Notes: generated by a model from the letters alone, not told the origin. DNA of 64,000 nucleotides from RECO01 sp050485385 (GCA_050485385.1 JBJHBG010000002.1:1-64000), one strand, 5' to 3'. Counted from the stretch's first letter, positions 36,724-45,744 are shown. Program-made: numbers and translations.

Positions 36724-37590
36724 TCAACTGCTCCTCCCGCCGAAGAGCCCGGTGGGGCGGACGATGAGCATGACCACCATGATCGCGAAGGGGACCACCG
36801 GCGTGTATTGGTTGGGCAGGAACAGGGTCGAGAACTCCATCACCATGCCGATGACGTAGCCGCCGACGATGGCGCCGTAGGGCTTGCCGATGCCGCCGAG
36901 GATGGCCGCGGCGAAGACCGCAAGCAGGATGAACCAGCCCATGTCCGGTTGGAGGCGGGTGTCCATGCCAAGGAAGATGCCGGCGGCGGCGGCGAGCGCG
37001 CCGCCGATGATCCAGGTCCAGACGACGACGCGCTCGGTGTCGATGCCGGAGAGGCGGGCCAGGGTCGGGTTGTCGGCCATGGCACGCATGGCCTTGCCCT
37101 GCTTGGTGCGGGAGAGGAAGAGGTGGACGGCGATCACCAGCAGGATCGCGCCGCCGATGATGTAGAGGTGGCGAACCTGGTAGCGGATGCCCATCCAGCG
37201 CTGGGCGAGTTGGAGCCCGGTCTCGTAGAGCTGGGTGTCGGGACCCCAGATCAACTGGATCGAGGCGCGCAGGATCAGGGCGACGCCAAAGGAAGAGATC
37301 AGCAGGATGACGGGCGGTCGGGTGCGAAAGCGTCGAAACAGCGTACGATCGATCGCAACGGCGACGGCTGCCGTGACGACCATGGCGAGCGGCACCGCCA
37401 GCCAGAACGGGAAGGCGAGCTGGACGTAGACCATGAAGGCGACGTAGGCGCCAAGCGCCATGAAGTCGCCGTGGGCGAAGTTGGCGAAGCCGAGGATGCC
37501 GAAGGTGAGCGAGACGCCGATGGCGCCGAGCGCGATGATGCTCCCGAGAACGAGACCGTAGAAGGCGAGCTGGACGATCTCCACGCCCAT
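36724..37590 (-). CDS. livH: Branched-chain amino acid ABC permease LivH
   Basis: A 288-residue permease with about eight helices. It opens with LAFYGLVLGSIIALGAIGVSLTFGILGFANFAHGDFMALGAYVAF, the hallmark of LivH. The EAA-like KAMRAMADNPTLARLSGID loop is near residue 165. GGAGG precedes the ATG at 37590. It begins 3 bp after livF ends, so it is translationally close-coupled in the livG-F-H-M order. Confidence 0.93.
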   Translation of the reverse strand: MGVEIVQLAFYGLVLGSIIALGAIGVSLTFGILGFANFAHGDFMALGAYVAFMVYVQLAFPFWLAVPLAMVVTAAVAVAIDRTLFRRFRTRPPVILLISSFGVALILRASIQLIWGPDTQLYETGLQLAQRWMGIRYQVRHLYIIGGAILLVIAVHLFLSRTKQGKAMRAMADNPTLARLSGIDTERVVVWTWIIGGALAAAAGIFLGMDTRLQPDMGWFILLAVFAAAILGGIGKPYGAIVGGYVIGMVMEFSTLFLPNQYTPVVPFAIMVVMLIVRPTGLFGGRSS

Positions 37591-37593
37591 CGC

Positions 37594-38298
37594 TCAGCCT
37601 CCGAGAAAGGCTCGAGCGACCTCGCGGTCGGCGAGCAGGTCCGCACCCCTGCCCTCGAAGCGGTTGCGGCCCGTAGCCAGCACGTAGCCGCGGTCGGCGA
37701 CGGCAAGCGCCTGCTTGGCGTTCTGCTCGACCATGAGGATGGCGACGCCGAAGTCGCGCACCTGCCGTACGATCTCGAAGATCTGGGCGATGAATCGGGG
37801 CGAGAGGCCGGCGGTGGGCTCGTCGAGCAGGAGCAGCTTGGGATCGAGCATCAAGGCCCGGCCCATCGCCACCATCTGCCGCTGACCGCCGGAGAGCGTG
37901 CCGGCGGGCTGCCGGCGCTTGTCCTTCAGGGGCGGGAAGAGGTCGAAGACCTTGGCCTTCTGCTGGGCGATGCCGCTGTCCCGCAGGAAGGCCCCCATCT
38001 CCAGGTTCTCCTCCACGGTCAAGCTCGGGAACACGTTCTCGGTCTGCGGCACGAAGCAGATGCCACGCTTGACGATGTCGACGGTGCGAGCACCAGCAAG
38101 GTTCTCACCCGCGAAGCGGATGTGCCCGGAGCGGACGCTGACGAGGCCGAAGACGGCCTTCATGGCGGTGGACTTGCCGGCACCGTTCGGGCCGACGATG
38201 ACGACGATCTCGTCGGGCTCGACGCCGAGGGAAACGCCGTGCAGGATGTCGGCCTCGCCATAGCCGCCGACCAGGTTCTCGACCTGGAGCAGGCTCAA
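37594..38298 (-). CDS. livF: Branched-chain amino acid ABC ATPase LivF
   Basis: A 234-residue ATPase. Walker A is GPNGAGKST, signature LSGGQRQM, Walker B LLLLDEPTAGLS and H-loop MVEQNAKQAL, all typical of LivF. It starts at TTG 38298, which overlaps the livG stop as TTGA; GGAG is upstream. A second ATP-binding subunit of the Liv-type importer. Confidence 0.93.
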   Translation of the reverse strand: MSLLQVENLVGGYGEADILHGVSLGVEPDEIVVIVGPNGAGKSTAMKAVFGLVSVRSGHIRFAGENLAGARTVDIVKRGICFVPQTENVFPSLTVEENLEMGAFLRDSGIAQQKAKVFDLFPPLKDKRRQPAGTLSGGQRQMVAMGRALMLDPKLLLLDEPTAGLSPRFIAQIFEIVRQVRDFGVAILMVEQNAKQALAVADRGYVLATGRNRFEGRGADLLADREVARAFLGG

Positions 38299-39125
38299 GC
38301 CTCCGCTCCCGTGGGCTGGCCCAGATAGGCCTCGAGCACTTCCGGATGCGCCCGCACCTCGGCCATCGAGCCCTCCATCAAGACGCGGCCCTCCGCCATG
38401 ACGATGACCGGATCGCAGAGTGCGGCGATCAGGTCCATGTCGTGCTCGATGATGCAGATGGTGTAGCCGCGCTCGGTGTTCAGGCGGCGGATGAAGCCCG
38501 CGATCTCGATCAGCAGCGTCTTGTTGACGCCGGCGCCCGGCTCGTCGAGCAGCACCATGCGCGCGTCCGTCATCATGGTGCGGCCCAGCTCAAGCAGCTT
38601 CTTCTGGCCGCCGGACAGGTGGCCAGCGAGCACGTTCTCGACGTGCGTCATGCCCAGAAAGTCGAGCACGTCCCGGGCACGGCGCCGGAGGGCCGCTTCC
38701 TCGCCGCGCACGCTGCCCCAGCGAAACCAAGCGTTCCAAAGACGCTCGCCGCTCTGCGCAGGCGGCACCAGCATGAGGTTCTCCAGAACGGTCATGCGGT
38801 GGAACTCGTGCGGAATCTGGAAGGTGCGGACGAGACCCTTGGCGAACAGCGCATAAGGCGCCAAGCCCGTGACATCCTCACCGGCGAAGACGATACGGCC
38901 GGAACTCGGCGCGAAGGTGCCGGCGACCATGTTGAAGAGCGTGGTCTTGCCCGCACCGTTGGGGCCGATCAAGCCGGCGATCGTGCCCTCGCGGATGGCA
39001 AACGAGCAGCCGGCGACGGCCACCAGCCCGCCGAAGCGCTTGGTGAGTTCGTGGACGGCGAGTAGCGGCACGCGCGCCGATGCGGGCTGCGTGGACCGGA
39101 TCTCGGCGGCAAGAGCGACGGACAT
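38295..39125 (-). CDS. livG: Branched-chain amino acid ABC ATPase LivG
   Basis: About 276 residues. LTKRFGGLVAVAGCSFAIREGTIAGLIGPNGAGKTTLFNMVAGTF contains Walker A. VRTFQIPHEFHRMTVLENLML is the LivG Q-loop region, LSGGQKK the signature, MVLLDEPGAGVN the Walker B, and IIEHDMDLI the H-loop. ATG 39125 and ATG 39152 are both possible, neither with a strong ribosome site. First gene of the liv unit; no periplasmic LivK-type binding protein lies upstream. Confidence 0.9.
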   Translation of the reverse strand: MSVALAAEIRSTQPASARVPLLAVHELTKRFGGLVAVAGCSFAIREGTIAGLIGPNGAGKTTLFNMVAGTFAPSSGRIVFAGEDVTGLAPYALFAKGLVRTFQIPHEFHRMTVLENLMLVPPAQSGERLWNAWFRWGSVRGEEAALRRRARDVLDFLGMTHVENVLAGHLSGGQKKLLELGRTMMTDARMVLLDEPGAGVNKTLLIEIAGFIRRLNTERGYTICIIEHDMDLIAALCDPVIVMAEGRVLMEGSMAEVRAHPEVLEAYLGQPTGAEA

Positions 39126-39234
39126 ATCGAGCCGTGTCGGGGACGAACGCATTCGGGTCAATGCCCGACGGCGTCGCGCCGCGCAAGCGGCAGGAAACAG
39201 GCGGGACTTCGTGGTCCCCCCTGCCCTTGCTCGT

Positions 39235-39447
39235 CTAGGCCCAGAGTCCGGAGGGTTCCGGCTTCGGCCGGCGGCGGCGGTCGCGGGCGAGGTTGCGCTT
39301 GGCGGCCGCGACGAGAAGCTCGGTCGAGGCCCAGAGGGGCCCACGCACCACCGCTTCGGCGCCGGTGCCGACGTGCAGCACGGCGACCCGCTGCCAGTCA
39401 CCCAGCACGGTCATCTCCACCAGCAGGTCGTCGTCGTCGAAGTGCAT
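39235..39447 (-). CDS. Small conserved protein, DUF6898-like
   Basis: A 70-residue protein read from ATG 39447 (an upstream TTG at 39471 is also in frame). The stretch LLVEMTVLGDWQRVAVLHVGTGAEAVVRGPLW followed by a basic tail AAAKRNLARDRRRRP resembles small alphaproteobacterial DUF6898 proteins of unknown role. Soluble, no signal. Divergent from the RNA methyltransferase gene at 39493. Confidence 0.55.
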   Translation of the reverse strand: MHFDDDDLLVEMTVLGDWQRVAVLHVGTGAEAVVRGPLWASTELLVAAAKRNLARDRRRRPKPEPSGLWA

Positions 39448-39492
39448 CGGTCCCCGGCTGCCATCGCCCAAGGTTTCGAGGGCGTCGCCGTC

Positions 39493-40332
39493 ATGCTAGA
39501 CGCGCGGTGCTTAATATTCCGTGTCGAGCCGTGGAGATCGACCATCGTCGAGCGTCACGGGTCCGCCGCCGACCTGATCGCCCGGTTCCGCGCGGCGCGG
39601 CGCGATCCGGGCTTGGTCGTGCTCGAGGGCCTGCACGCGCTGAAGCACGCGCTTCGCTTCGGTGCCGAGGTGGTGGCGGCGGCGAGCCCGGATCCGGCGG
39701 GGCTCGCCGTTCTCGTCCGCCGGCTGGCGCCGGACGTCGCTTCGGCTGTGGATGCGTGCGTCCGCCCGTGCAACGCCGCCACCTTCGCAGCACTCGCGCC
39801 GATGGCACCGTCGACCGGGGTGCTCGCCCTCGCCCGCCGGCCCCGCGTCGACGTGACGGCGCTGACCGCGCCCTCGCCACGGCCGGTGGTGGTGCTCGAA
39901 GCGCCGCGGCATCTGGGCAATCTGGGAGCGGCGATCCGCGTCGCGGCAGCGGCCGACGCCGCGGGCGTGCTGGTCTTGGGCGCCGCCGACCCGTTCCACC
40001 CGACCGCCGTGCGCGGCGCGGCGGGGCTTCAGTTCGCCCTGCCCTGTGCGCGGCTCGACACGCTGCCGCCGTCGCCGCGCAGTCTCGTAGTGTTGGACGC
40101 ACTGGGCGAGCCCCTGCCGCAGGCGGGCCTGCCGCGCGGCGGCCTCGTCGCCTTCGGCAGCGAACGGGGCGGGCTGAGCGACGATCTGAGGGCACGGGCC
40201 GATCGTGTGGTGGCCATCCCCATGCAAGCTGGGGTATCCAGCCTCAATCTCGCCACGGCGGTCGCCGTCGCGCTCTACCACGCAGGTGGGCCGCCGCAAC
40301 CTTCCGACCGGGGCGACCCTGCTCGCCCGTGA
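39493..40332 (+). CDS. SpoU/TrmH family RNA 2'-O-methyltransferase
   Basis: A 279-residue SPOUT enzyme. A ~110-residue N-terminal RNA-binding region precedes the knot domain. Motif 1 is VVLEAPRHLGNLGAAIRVAAAADAAGV, motif 2 FGSERGGLS and motif 3 IPMQAGVSSLNLATAVAVALY, all intact. It would methylate a ribose in rRNA or tRNA with SAM. The ATG at 39493 is the only in-frame start in the region; GAGGG lies about 10 bases upstream. A small conserved gene follows 17 bp later. Confidence 0.88.
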   Translation: MLDARCLIFRVEPWRSTIVERHGSAADLIARFRAARRDPGLVVLEGLHALKHALRFGAEVVAAASPDPAGLAVLVRRLAPDVASAVDACVRPCNAATFAALAPMAPSTGVLALARRPRVDVTALTAPSPRPVVVLEAPRHLGNLGAAIRVAAAADAAGVLVLGAADPFHPTAVRGAAGLQFALPCARLDTLPPSPRSLVVLDALGEPLPQAGLPRGGLVAFGSERGGLSDDLRARADRVVAIPMQAGVSSLNLATAVAVALYHAGGPPQPSDRGDPARP

Positions 40333-40349
40333 TCCGAACGGAGACGACC

Positions 40350-40571
40350 ATGACCGACCACCCGCTCGACCCGTCGCTCGACTACCCGACCCCGCAGGCG
40401 TTGGCGGACGATCCCAAGCTGAGCCCGCAGGAGAAGATGAAGCTCTTGGTCCGCTGGCGCTTCGATGCCCTGCGGTTGCAGGAGAGCGAGGCCGAAGGCA
40501 TGGTCGATGGCGAGCGGGCGCCGTTGGGCGAGATCAACCGTCTGATCGCGGAGCTCGAATCGGCGGGCTGA
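40350..40571 (+). CDS. Small conserved hypothetical protein
   Basis: A 73-residue soluble protein, acidic and helical, with LSPQEKMKLLVRWRFDALRLQESEAEGM as its central element. This is a pattern I associate with short uncharacterised alphaproteobacterial proteins. GGAG (40340-40343) precedes the ATG at good distance. Its position 17 bp after the SpoU methyltransferase suggests co-transcription. No function can be assigned. Confidence 0.7.
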   Translation: MTDHPLDPSLDYPTPQALADDPKLSPQEKMKLLVRWRFDALRLQESEAEGMVDGERAPLGEINRLIAELESAG

Positions 40572-40580
40572 GCGGCGGCC

Positions 40581-40877
40581 TCAAGCCCCCGAATCGGCGA
40601 TCACCGGATAGGCCAGGGTCTCGGGCTTGCCGACGACGAGGCCCTGGACACGCTCTTTGAACTCGCGTGCCTTGGCACTCTCGTAGACCCGCTCGGCCGC
40701 TTCGGTCGCCCAAAAGGTGACCGTCACCACGCTATCCGACATGGGATCGCCCGTGACGACGAGGCGTTGGAATCCGGCCGTGCCCCGCATGGCCGAGAGC
40801 CCGTCGGTTTCCAGGCAGTGGACGAAGCGGTCGAAGGCACCGGGCTCGGTGGTCCAATGGCGGATACGCACGAACAT
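40581..40877 (-). CDS. Antibiotic biosynthesis monooxygenase (ABM)-domain protein
   Basis: A 98-residue ferredoxin-like dimeric alpha+beta barrel protein (MFVRIRHWTTEPGAFDRFVHCLE ... GFQRLVVTGDPMSDSVVTVTFWATEAAERVYES). Proteins of this fold include quinol monooxygenases and heme-degrading enzymes, but many have no known reaction. No heme-ligand pattern is obvious. GGGGAG precedes the ATG. Just downstream of the RimK-like gene on the same strand, 39 bp away. Confidence 0.65.
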   Translation of the reverse strand: MFVRIRHWTTEPGAFDRFVHCLETDGLSAMRGTAGFQRLVVTGDPMSDSVVTVTFWATEAAERVYESAKAREFKERVQGLVVGKPETLAYPVIADSGA

Positions 40878-40916
40878 GCGGGTCTCCCCAACGGGATGAA
40901 TGCGAACGAGGCGTCG

Positions 40917-42395
40917 CTAGACCGAACCCGCAACCGCGGGCTTGGCCTCCAGCCGATGCAGGAACCACGCCGCCAGCCTGCGCCAGAGCTGGTCCTTCAG
41001 GACTGCGCCTTCAACGTCGTGATCCAGATTCGGATTGTCGTTGACCTCGATCACGACGACGCCTTCCGGCGTCTCCTTCAAGTCGACCCCGTAGAGCCCG
41101 CGACCGATCAGCCGGGCGGCGGCGACGCCCACGCGCACGACCTCGGGCGGCGCGTCGGCGACCGCGAACGTGCGGAAGCCGCCTTCGCGGGCGCGCCGGC
41201 CGTCCTGGTGGCGGACGATCTGCCAGTGCCGCTTGGCCATGAAGTACTGCGACACGAACAGGGCTTCGCCGTCGAGCACGCCCACCCGCCAGTCGAAGGT
41301 GGTGGGCATGAAGCGCTGGGCGAGGATCAGATCGCTGCGGGTCAGCAGATCCTGGGCGATGCGCGCGGCGTCGGCGGCGGTCTCCGCCTTGTGAACGCCA
41401 CGGGAGAAGGAGCCGTCCGGCACCTTGAGCACCAGCGGCAGGCCCAGCGCGGCGGCGACGGAGGCGAGGTCGTCGGTGCTGCTGACCACGCGCGTTGCCG
41501 GCATCGGCAAGCGATGCGCGCGCAACAGTTCGGCCAGATAGACCTTGTTGGTGCAGCGGACGATCGAGATCGGATCGTCGATCACGGGCATGCCCTCGAT
41601 CACCGCACGGGTGGCGAAGCCGAAGGTGTCGTCGGCGACCGAGGTGGTCTGGCGGATGAAGAGGGCATCGAACTCGGCAAGCCTCGCAAGATCGCTCGTG
41701 CCGATCCGAGTCACGGCGATGCCGTGCTTCAGAAAAGCGCGTGCCATGCGGTCGAGGGTCTCGGGCGAGGAAGGCGGCAGCGCCTCCTTCGGATCGGTCA
41801 ACACCGCGAGCGACCAGCGCGGTGGCGTACGTGTCGGCGGCACCACGATCCGGCCGCTGCCGCTCTGCTGGAGGGCGGCTTCCAAGAGGGAGGTCTCCGC
41901 CCGGTCGAGACCGTCGATCCGGCCGAGGGCGATCCGCCGCACCCGCCAGTGTCCGTCGCGCTCGACCAGGGTGACACGCAGGATCGGCGCGCGGAACCAG
42001 TCGAACACCTCGCGCGCGAAGCGGGTGAAGCGCCGGTCCCAGGTGCGACCGAGGCACAGCGTCAGGCGCACACGCCCGCTCGGCGGATCGACCATCCGGG
42101 CCATGGTACGGGCCAGGAAGGCATCGAGCTGCGGCAGTGCGTGGGCGTAGCCACGCTTGCTCGCCAGCTCCAACAGCGTGGTGACGCTCGGCAGCACCTT
42201 GTCGCCACGCGCTTCGGCCAGGAGCGAGACGTAGTAGCCTGCACTCTGGTAGGCGGTGGACGCCGCGAAGTTCAGCACCTTGACCGGACGCGGCCCCGGC
42301 GGTGCGCGAAGGTAGCCGAGCGGGGTCAGCCGGCGCCGCAGCATGGCCGTCGTCGGCAGATCCGCGTCCGCATCGGCGACCGCGATCCAGCTCAC
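40917..42395 (-). CDS. RimK-like ATP-grasp ligase with RLAN-type N-terminal domain
   Basis: A 492-residue protein. The N-terminal ~210 residues (LNFAASTAYQSAGYYVSLLAEARGDKVLPSVTTLLELASK) form the RLAN-type domain described for some RimK relatives. The ATP-grasp core (about 225-480) has IVRCTNKVYLAELLRAHRLPMPAT, the lysine-rich lid LPLVLKVPDGSFSRGVHK and the metal-binding VVIEVNDNPNLDHDVE. Such enzymes form amide bonds, adding amino acids to a protein or peptide. The target is unknown. GTG 42395 overlaps the GNAT stop as GTGA and has GAGGAG upstream, so the two are translated together. Confidence 0.87.
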   Translation of the reverse strand: MSWIAVADADADLPTTAMLRRRLTPLGYLRAPPGPRPVKVLNFAASTAYQSAGYYVSLLAEARGDKVLPSVTTLLELASKRGYAHALPQLDAFLARTMARMVDPPSGRVRLTLCLGRTWDRRFTRFAREVFDWFRAPILRVTLVERDGHWRVRRIALGRIDGLDRAETSLLEAALQQSGSGRIVVPPTRTPPRWSLAVLTDPKEALPPSSPETLDRMARAFLKHGIAVTRIGTSDLARLAEFDALFIRQTTSVADDTFGFATRAVIEGMPVIDDPISIVRCTNKVYLAELLRAHRLPMPATRVVSSTDDLASVAAALGLPLVLKVPDGSFSRGVHKAETAADAARIAQDLLTRSDLILAQRFMPTTFDWRVGVLDGEALFVSQYFMAKRHWQIVRHQDGRRAREGGFRTFAVADAPPEVVRVGVAAARLIGRGLYGVDLKETPEGVVVIEVNDNPNLDHDVEGAVLKDQLWRRLAAWFLHRLEAKPAVAGSV

Positions 42396-42868
42396 GCCCT
42401 TGGCTCCTCGGCGAGCCGTTCGAGGTCGAGCGCGTAGCGCAGGCCCGTCGCGCCGTCGGCGTAGTAGGATTCCAGGACGCGCAGCGGCGCGAAACCGTGG
42501 CGGAGGTACAGCCGGCGCGCGGCTTCGTTGTCGTGGCGGACCTCCAGGTCGAGCCGCCGGCAGCCGCGCACACAGGCGGCGGCCACGGCATCGGCCAGCA
42601 GTGCCGCGCCGATGCCGTGGCCGCTGCGGTCGGGGCGCACGGCGAGGGAGTAGAGCCGCGCCACCGTCGACCGCGCGCGGAAGAGGGTCAGCGCATAGCC
42701 CACCGGCTCGCCGTCGTCGGCCACCCGGAACCACGCCGTCGGCCGGCCGACGAACCGGCGGAGGCTCCGCCGGCTGAGCCGGTCGCCCGCAAATGCCGCG
42801 CGCTCCAACGTCACCAGGGCCTCGACGTCGGCAAAGGTGACGGCCCGGATGGCGAGGATTCCGCTCAG
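42392..42868 (-). CDS. GNAT family acetyltransferase, probable CTG start
   Basis: A 158-residue RimI-like GNAT enzyme: LAIRAVTFADVEALVTLERAAFAGDRLS, then acetyl-CoA loop VRPDRSGHGIGAALLADAV and RRLDLEVRHDNEAARRLYLRHGFAPLRVLESYY. No ATG, GTG or TTG lies between the lpd coding end and the start of the fold. CTG 42868 overlaps the lpd stop as CTGA, matching the ATGA/GTGA/TTGA junctions elsewhere in this window, and is my choice. It forms a pair with the RimK-like ligase (4-nt overlap) and may acetylate or condense with the same substrate. Confidence 0.75.
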   Translation of the reverse strand: MSGILAIRAVTFADVEALVTLERAAFAGDRLSRRSLRRFVGRPTAWFRVADDGEPVGYALTLFRARSTVARLYSLAVRPDRSGHGIGAALLADAVAAACVRGCRRLDLEVRHDNEAARRLYLRHGFAPLRVLESYYADGATGLRYALDLERLAEEPRA

Positions 42869-44271
42869 ATGTGGATCGGCTTGCCGTGCGCCGCCATCGC
42901 CGCTTCCTTGATCGTTTCCGCCAGGGTCGGGTGCGGATGGCAGGTGCGGGCCACGTCCTCCGAGCTGGCGCCGAACTCCATGGCGATGCCGATCTCGGTG
43001 ATCATCGTGCCCGCCTCGGCGCCGATGATGTGGCACCCCAGCACGCGGTCGGTCTCCTTCTCCGCCAGCACCTTGACGAAGCCCTCGGTCATACCGACCG
43101 ACTTCGCCCGTGCATTGGCGGCGAACGGGAACTTGCCGACGGTGTAGGCGGTGCCCGCCTCCTTCAGCTGCTCCTCGGTCTTGCCGATGCTGGCGATCTC
43201 AGGTGCTGTATAGACCACGCCCGGAATCGCCTCGTAGTTGATATGCGGTTTCTGGCCGGCGATCAGCTCGGCGACGGCGACACCCTCCTCCTCGGCCTTG
43301 TGCGCCAGCATCGGCCCCTCGATCACGTCGCCGATGGCGTAGAGGCCCGCAACCGACGTCGCGTAGTGGGCGTCGACCGGAATGCGGCCCTTGTCGTCGA
43401 CCTTCAGATCCACGGTGTCCAGGCCGAGGTCGTCGGTGTAGGGCCGGCGGCCGATCGCCACCAGCACCACGTCGGCGTCGATGGTCTTGGCCCCGCCGCC
43501 CTTGGCCGGCTCGATCACCACCTTGCAGCCGTCGCCCGCCTGCTCGACGCCCACCACCTTGTGGCCCAGCTCGAACGTGAAGCCCTGCTTTTGCAGGATG
43601 CGCTGGAACTGCTTGGAGACCTCGCCGTCCATGCCCGGCGTGATGCGGTCGAGGAACTCGACCACCGTCACCTTGGCGCCCAGTCGGCTCCAGACGGTGC
43701 CCATCTCCAGACCGATGTAGCCGCCGCCGACGACGACCAGATGCTTCGGCACCTCCTTCAGCGCGAGCGCGCCGGTGGAGGAGACGATCCGCTCCTCGTC
43801 GATGGTCACACCGGGCAGGGGCATGACGTCCGAGCCGGTGGCGATGACGACGTGCTTGGCCTCCAGGTCCGCCGTGCCGCCGTCGCTCTGCTGCACGGCG
43901 ACCTTGCCGGCGCCGGCCAGCCGGCCATGACCCTTGAAGTAGCTCACCTTGTTCTTCTTGAAGAGGAACTCGATGCCCTGGGTCAGCTCGCCGACGATCT
44001 TGTCCTTGTGGCCGAGCATGGCGGCGAGGTCGAGCGCGACGCCCGCGACCTTCACGCCGTGCGCCGCCATGCCGTTCCTGGCCTCCTCGAACAGCTCCGA
44101 GGAGTGCAGTAGAGCCTTCGACGGGATACAGCCGACATTGAGGCAGGTGCCGCCGAGGCTGCCGCGCTTCTCGACGCAGGCGACCGTCATGCCGAGCTGC
44201 GCCGCCTTGATCGCGGCCACGTAGCCGCCCGGCCCGCCGCCGATCACCACCATGTCGAACGTCTCGCTCAT
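42865..44271 (-). CDS. lpd: Dihydrolipoyl dehydrogenase (E3)
   Basis: A 468-residue flavoprotein that reoxidises dihydrolipoamide on E2 with NAD+. FAD site is VVIGGGPGGYVAA; the redox disulfide is Cys43/Cys48 in GGTCLNVGCIPSK; NAD site is VVGGGYIGLEMG; the catalytic pair is His447/Glu452 in HPHPTLAE. ATG 44271 gives the usual MSETFD start. The frame is open for a further 41 codons upstream to an ATG at 44394, so a longer product is not excluded. Last core gene of the mdh-sucCDAB-lpd operon; serves the 2-oxoglutarate complex encoded with it. Confidence 0.96.
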   Translation of the reverse strand: MSETFDMVVIGGGPGGYVAAIKAAQLGMTVACVEKRGSLGGTCLNVGCIPSKALLHSSELFEEARNGMAAHGVKVAGVALDLAAMLGHKDKIVGELTQGIEFLFKKNKVSYFKGHGRLAGAGKVAVQQSDGGTADLEAKHVVIATGSDVMPLPGVTIDEERIVSSTGALALKEVPKHLVVVGGGYIGLEMGTVWSRLGAKVTVVEFLDRITPGMDGEVSKQFQRILQKQGFTFELGHKVVGVEQAGDGCKVVIEPAKGGGAKTIDADVVLVAIGRRPYTDDLGLDTVDLKVDDKGRIPVDAHYATSVAGLYAIGDVIEGPMLAHKAEEEGVAVAELIAGQKPHINYEAIPGVVYTAPEIASIGKTEEQLKEAGTAYTVGKFPFAANARAKSVGMTEGFVKVLAEKETDRVLGCHIIGAEAGTMITEIGIAMEFGASSEDVARTCHPHPTLAETIKEAAMAAHGKPIHI

Positions 44272-44484
44272 CGTCCCATCCCGTTCGGTCTCGGGCTCGA
44301 CCCCAGCGCCGTCGTCGGGCGACGCCGCAGCCGAACCGGAAGACTCCAAAGACGCGCCACCCCGACCGAGCAACCGCGTCAACCAAGCCAGCATCGAAGC
44401 GACCCTAGCCCCACGATGCCAGCCGAAGGCGCAGGCGGCCGAAAGCCCGCCGCGCCTTCCCGAGCCGTGGAGGCACGGGTTTCC

Positions 44485-45726
44485 TCATGCGTCCAGGAGC
44501 ATGCGCTCCGGATCCTCGATGCACTCCTTGATGCGGACGAGGAAGCTGACCGCCTCGCGGCCGTCGATGATGCGGTGGTCGTAGGAAAGCGCCAAGTACA
44601 TCATCGGCCGTGCCTGGATCGAGCCGTCGGGCATGACCACCGCGCGCTGGGCGGTTTTGTGCATGCCGAGGATACCGACCTGCGGCGGGTTGAGGATCGG
44701 CGTCGACATCATCGAGCCGAAGATGCCGCCATTGGAGATGGTGAAGGTGCCGCCCGTCAGGTCTTCCATGGCGAGCTTGCCGTCGCGCGCCTTGGTGCCG
44801 AGTTCGGCGATCGTCCGCTCGATGGTGGCGAAGCTCATCTGGTCGGCACCGCGCACCACCGGCACGACGAGGCCCTGCCCGCCCGACACGGCGACGCCGA
44901 TGTCGTAGTGGCGCTTGTAGACGATCTCGTCGCCGTCGATCTCGGCGTTGACCGCCGGATACGCCTTCAGACCCTCGATCGCAGCCTTCACGAAGAAGCT
45001 CATGAAGCCAAGCTTGACGCCGTGCTTCTTGGTGAACTGGTCCTGGTAGCGCTGGCGCAATTCGATGGTCGCCGTCATGTCCACCTCATTGAAGGTGGTG
45101 AGCATGGCGGCGGTGTTCTGCGCCTCCTTCAGCCGCTCGGCGATGCGCTTCCTGAGCCGGGTCATCTTGACCCGCTCCTCGCCGCCGCGCCCGGCCGGCG
45201 CCTCGGCGGCCGGCGGGGCCGCGGGCTTCTCCGCCGGCTTGGCGGCAGCCGCCGCCACATCCGCCTTGGTCACGTTGCCCTTGGGGCCGCTGCCTTCGAC
45301 ACCGGCGAGATCGACGCCCGTCTCGGCAGCGAGCTTCTTGGCGGCCGGTCCGGTGCCGGCCGGCGCGGCGGCGCCGTTGCCGCCGTCGGCCTTGGCCGGC
45401 GCTTGGCTCGCCTTCGGCGCCTCGTCGGTCTTGGGCGCATCGGCTTTCGGCGCCTGGCTCTTCGGCTCGGCCTTGGCCGCCGGCGCATCGCCCTCCTCCA
45501 GCCGGCCGAGGATGGCGCCGACCTCGACCTCGCTGCCCTCGTCCGCCGTGATCTCGGCGATGGTGCCGTTGGCCGGTGCGTTCACCTCGACCGTGACCTT
45601 GTCGGTCTCCAGTTCCACCAGCGGCTCGTCCATGGCGACGGCCTCGCCGGCCTTCTTGAACCACTTGGCGACAGTGGCTTCGGTCACCGACTCACCGAGG
45701 GTGGGAACCTTGATTTCGATACTCAT
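44485..45726 (-). CDS. sucB: 2-oxoglutarate dehydrogenase E2, dihydrolipoamide succinyltransferase
   Basis: A 413-residue E2. One lipoyl domain (residues 1-75, lipoyl Lys43 in [11 protein letters not shown]) is followed by a long Ala/Pro/Lys linker (about 80-125) and a subunit-binding domain ([30 protein letters not shown]). A second Ala/Pro linker precedes the catalytic domain (about 185-413), with His384 and Asp388 in YDHRIIDG. It carries succinyl from E1 (SucA) to CoA. Starts 19 bp after sucA ends, in the same operon. Confidence 0.96.
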   Translation of the reverse strand: MSIEIKVPTLGESVTEATVAKWFKKAGEAVAMDEPLVELETDKVTVEVNAPANGTIAEITADEGSEVEVGAILGRLEEGDAPAAKAEPKSQAPKADAPKTDEAPKASQAPAKADGGNGAAAPAGTGPAAKKLAAETGVDLAGVEGSGPKGNVTKADVAAAAAKPAEKPAAPPAAEAPAGRGGEERVKMTRLRKRIAERLKEAQNTAAMLTTFNEVDMTATIELRQRYQDQFTKKHGVKLGFMSFFVKAAIEGLKAYPAVNAEIDGDEIVYKRHYDIGVAVSGGQGLVVPVVRGADQMSFATIERTIAELGTKARDGKLAMEDLTGGTFTISNGGIFGSMMSTPILNPPQVGILGMHKTAQRAVVMPDGSIQARPMMYLALSYDHRIIDGREAVSFLVRIKECIEDPERMLLDA

Positions 45727-45744
45727 CTTCCGTCGTGCCTTCCC

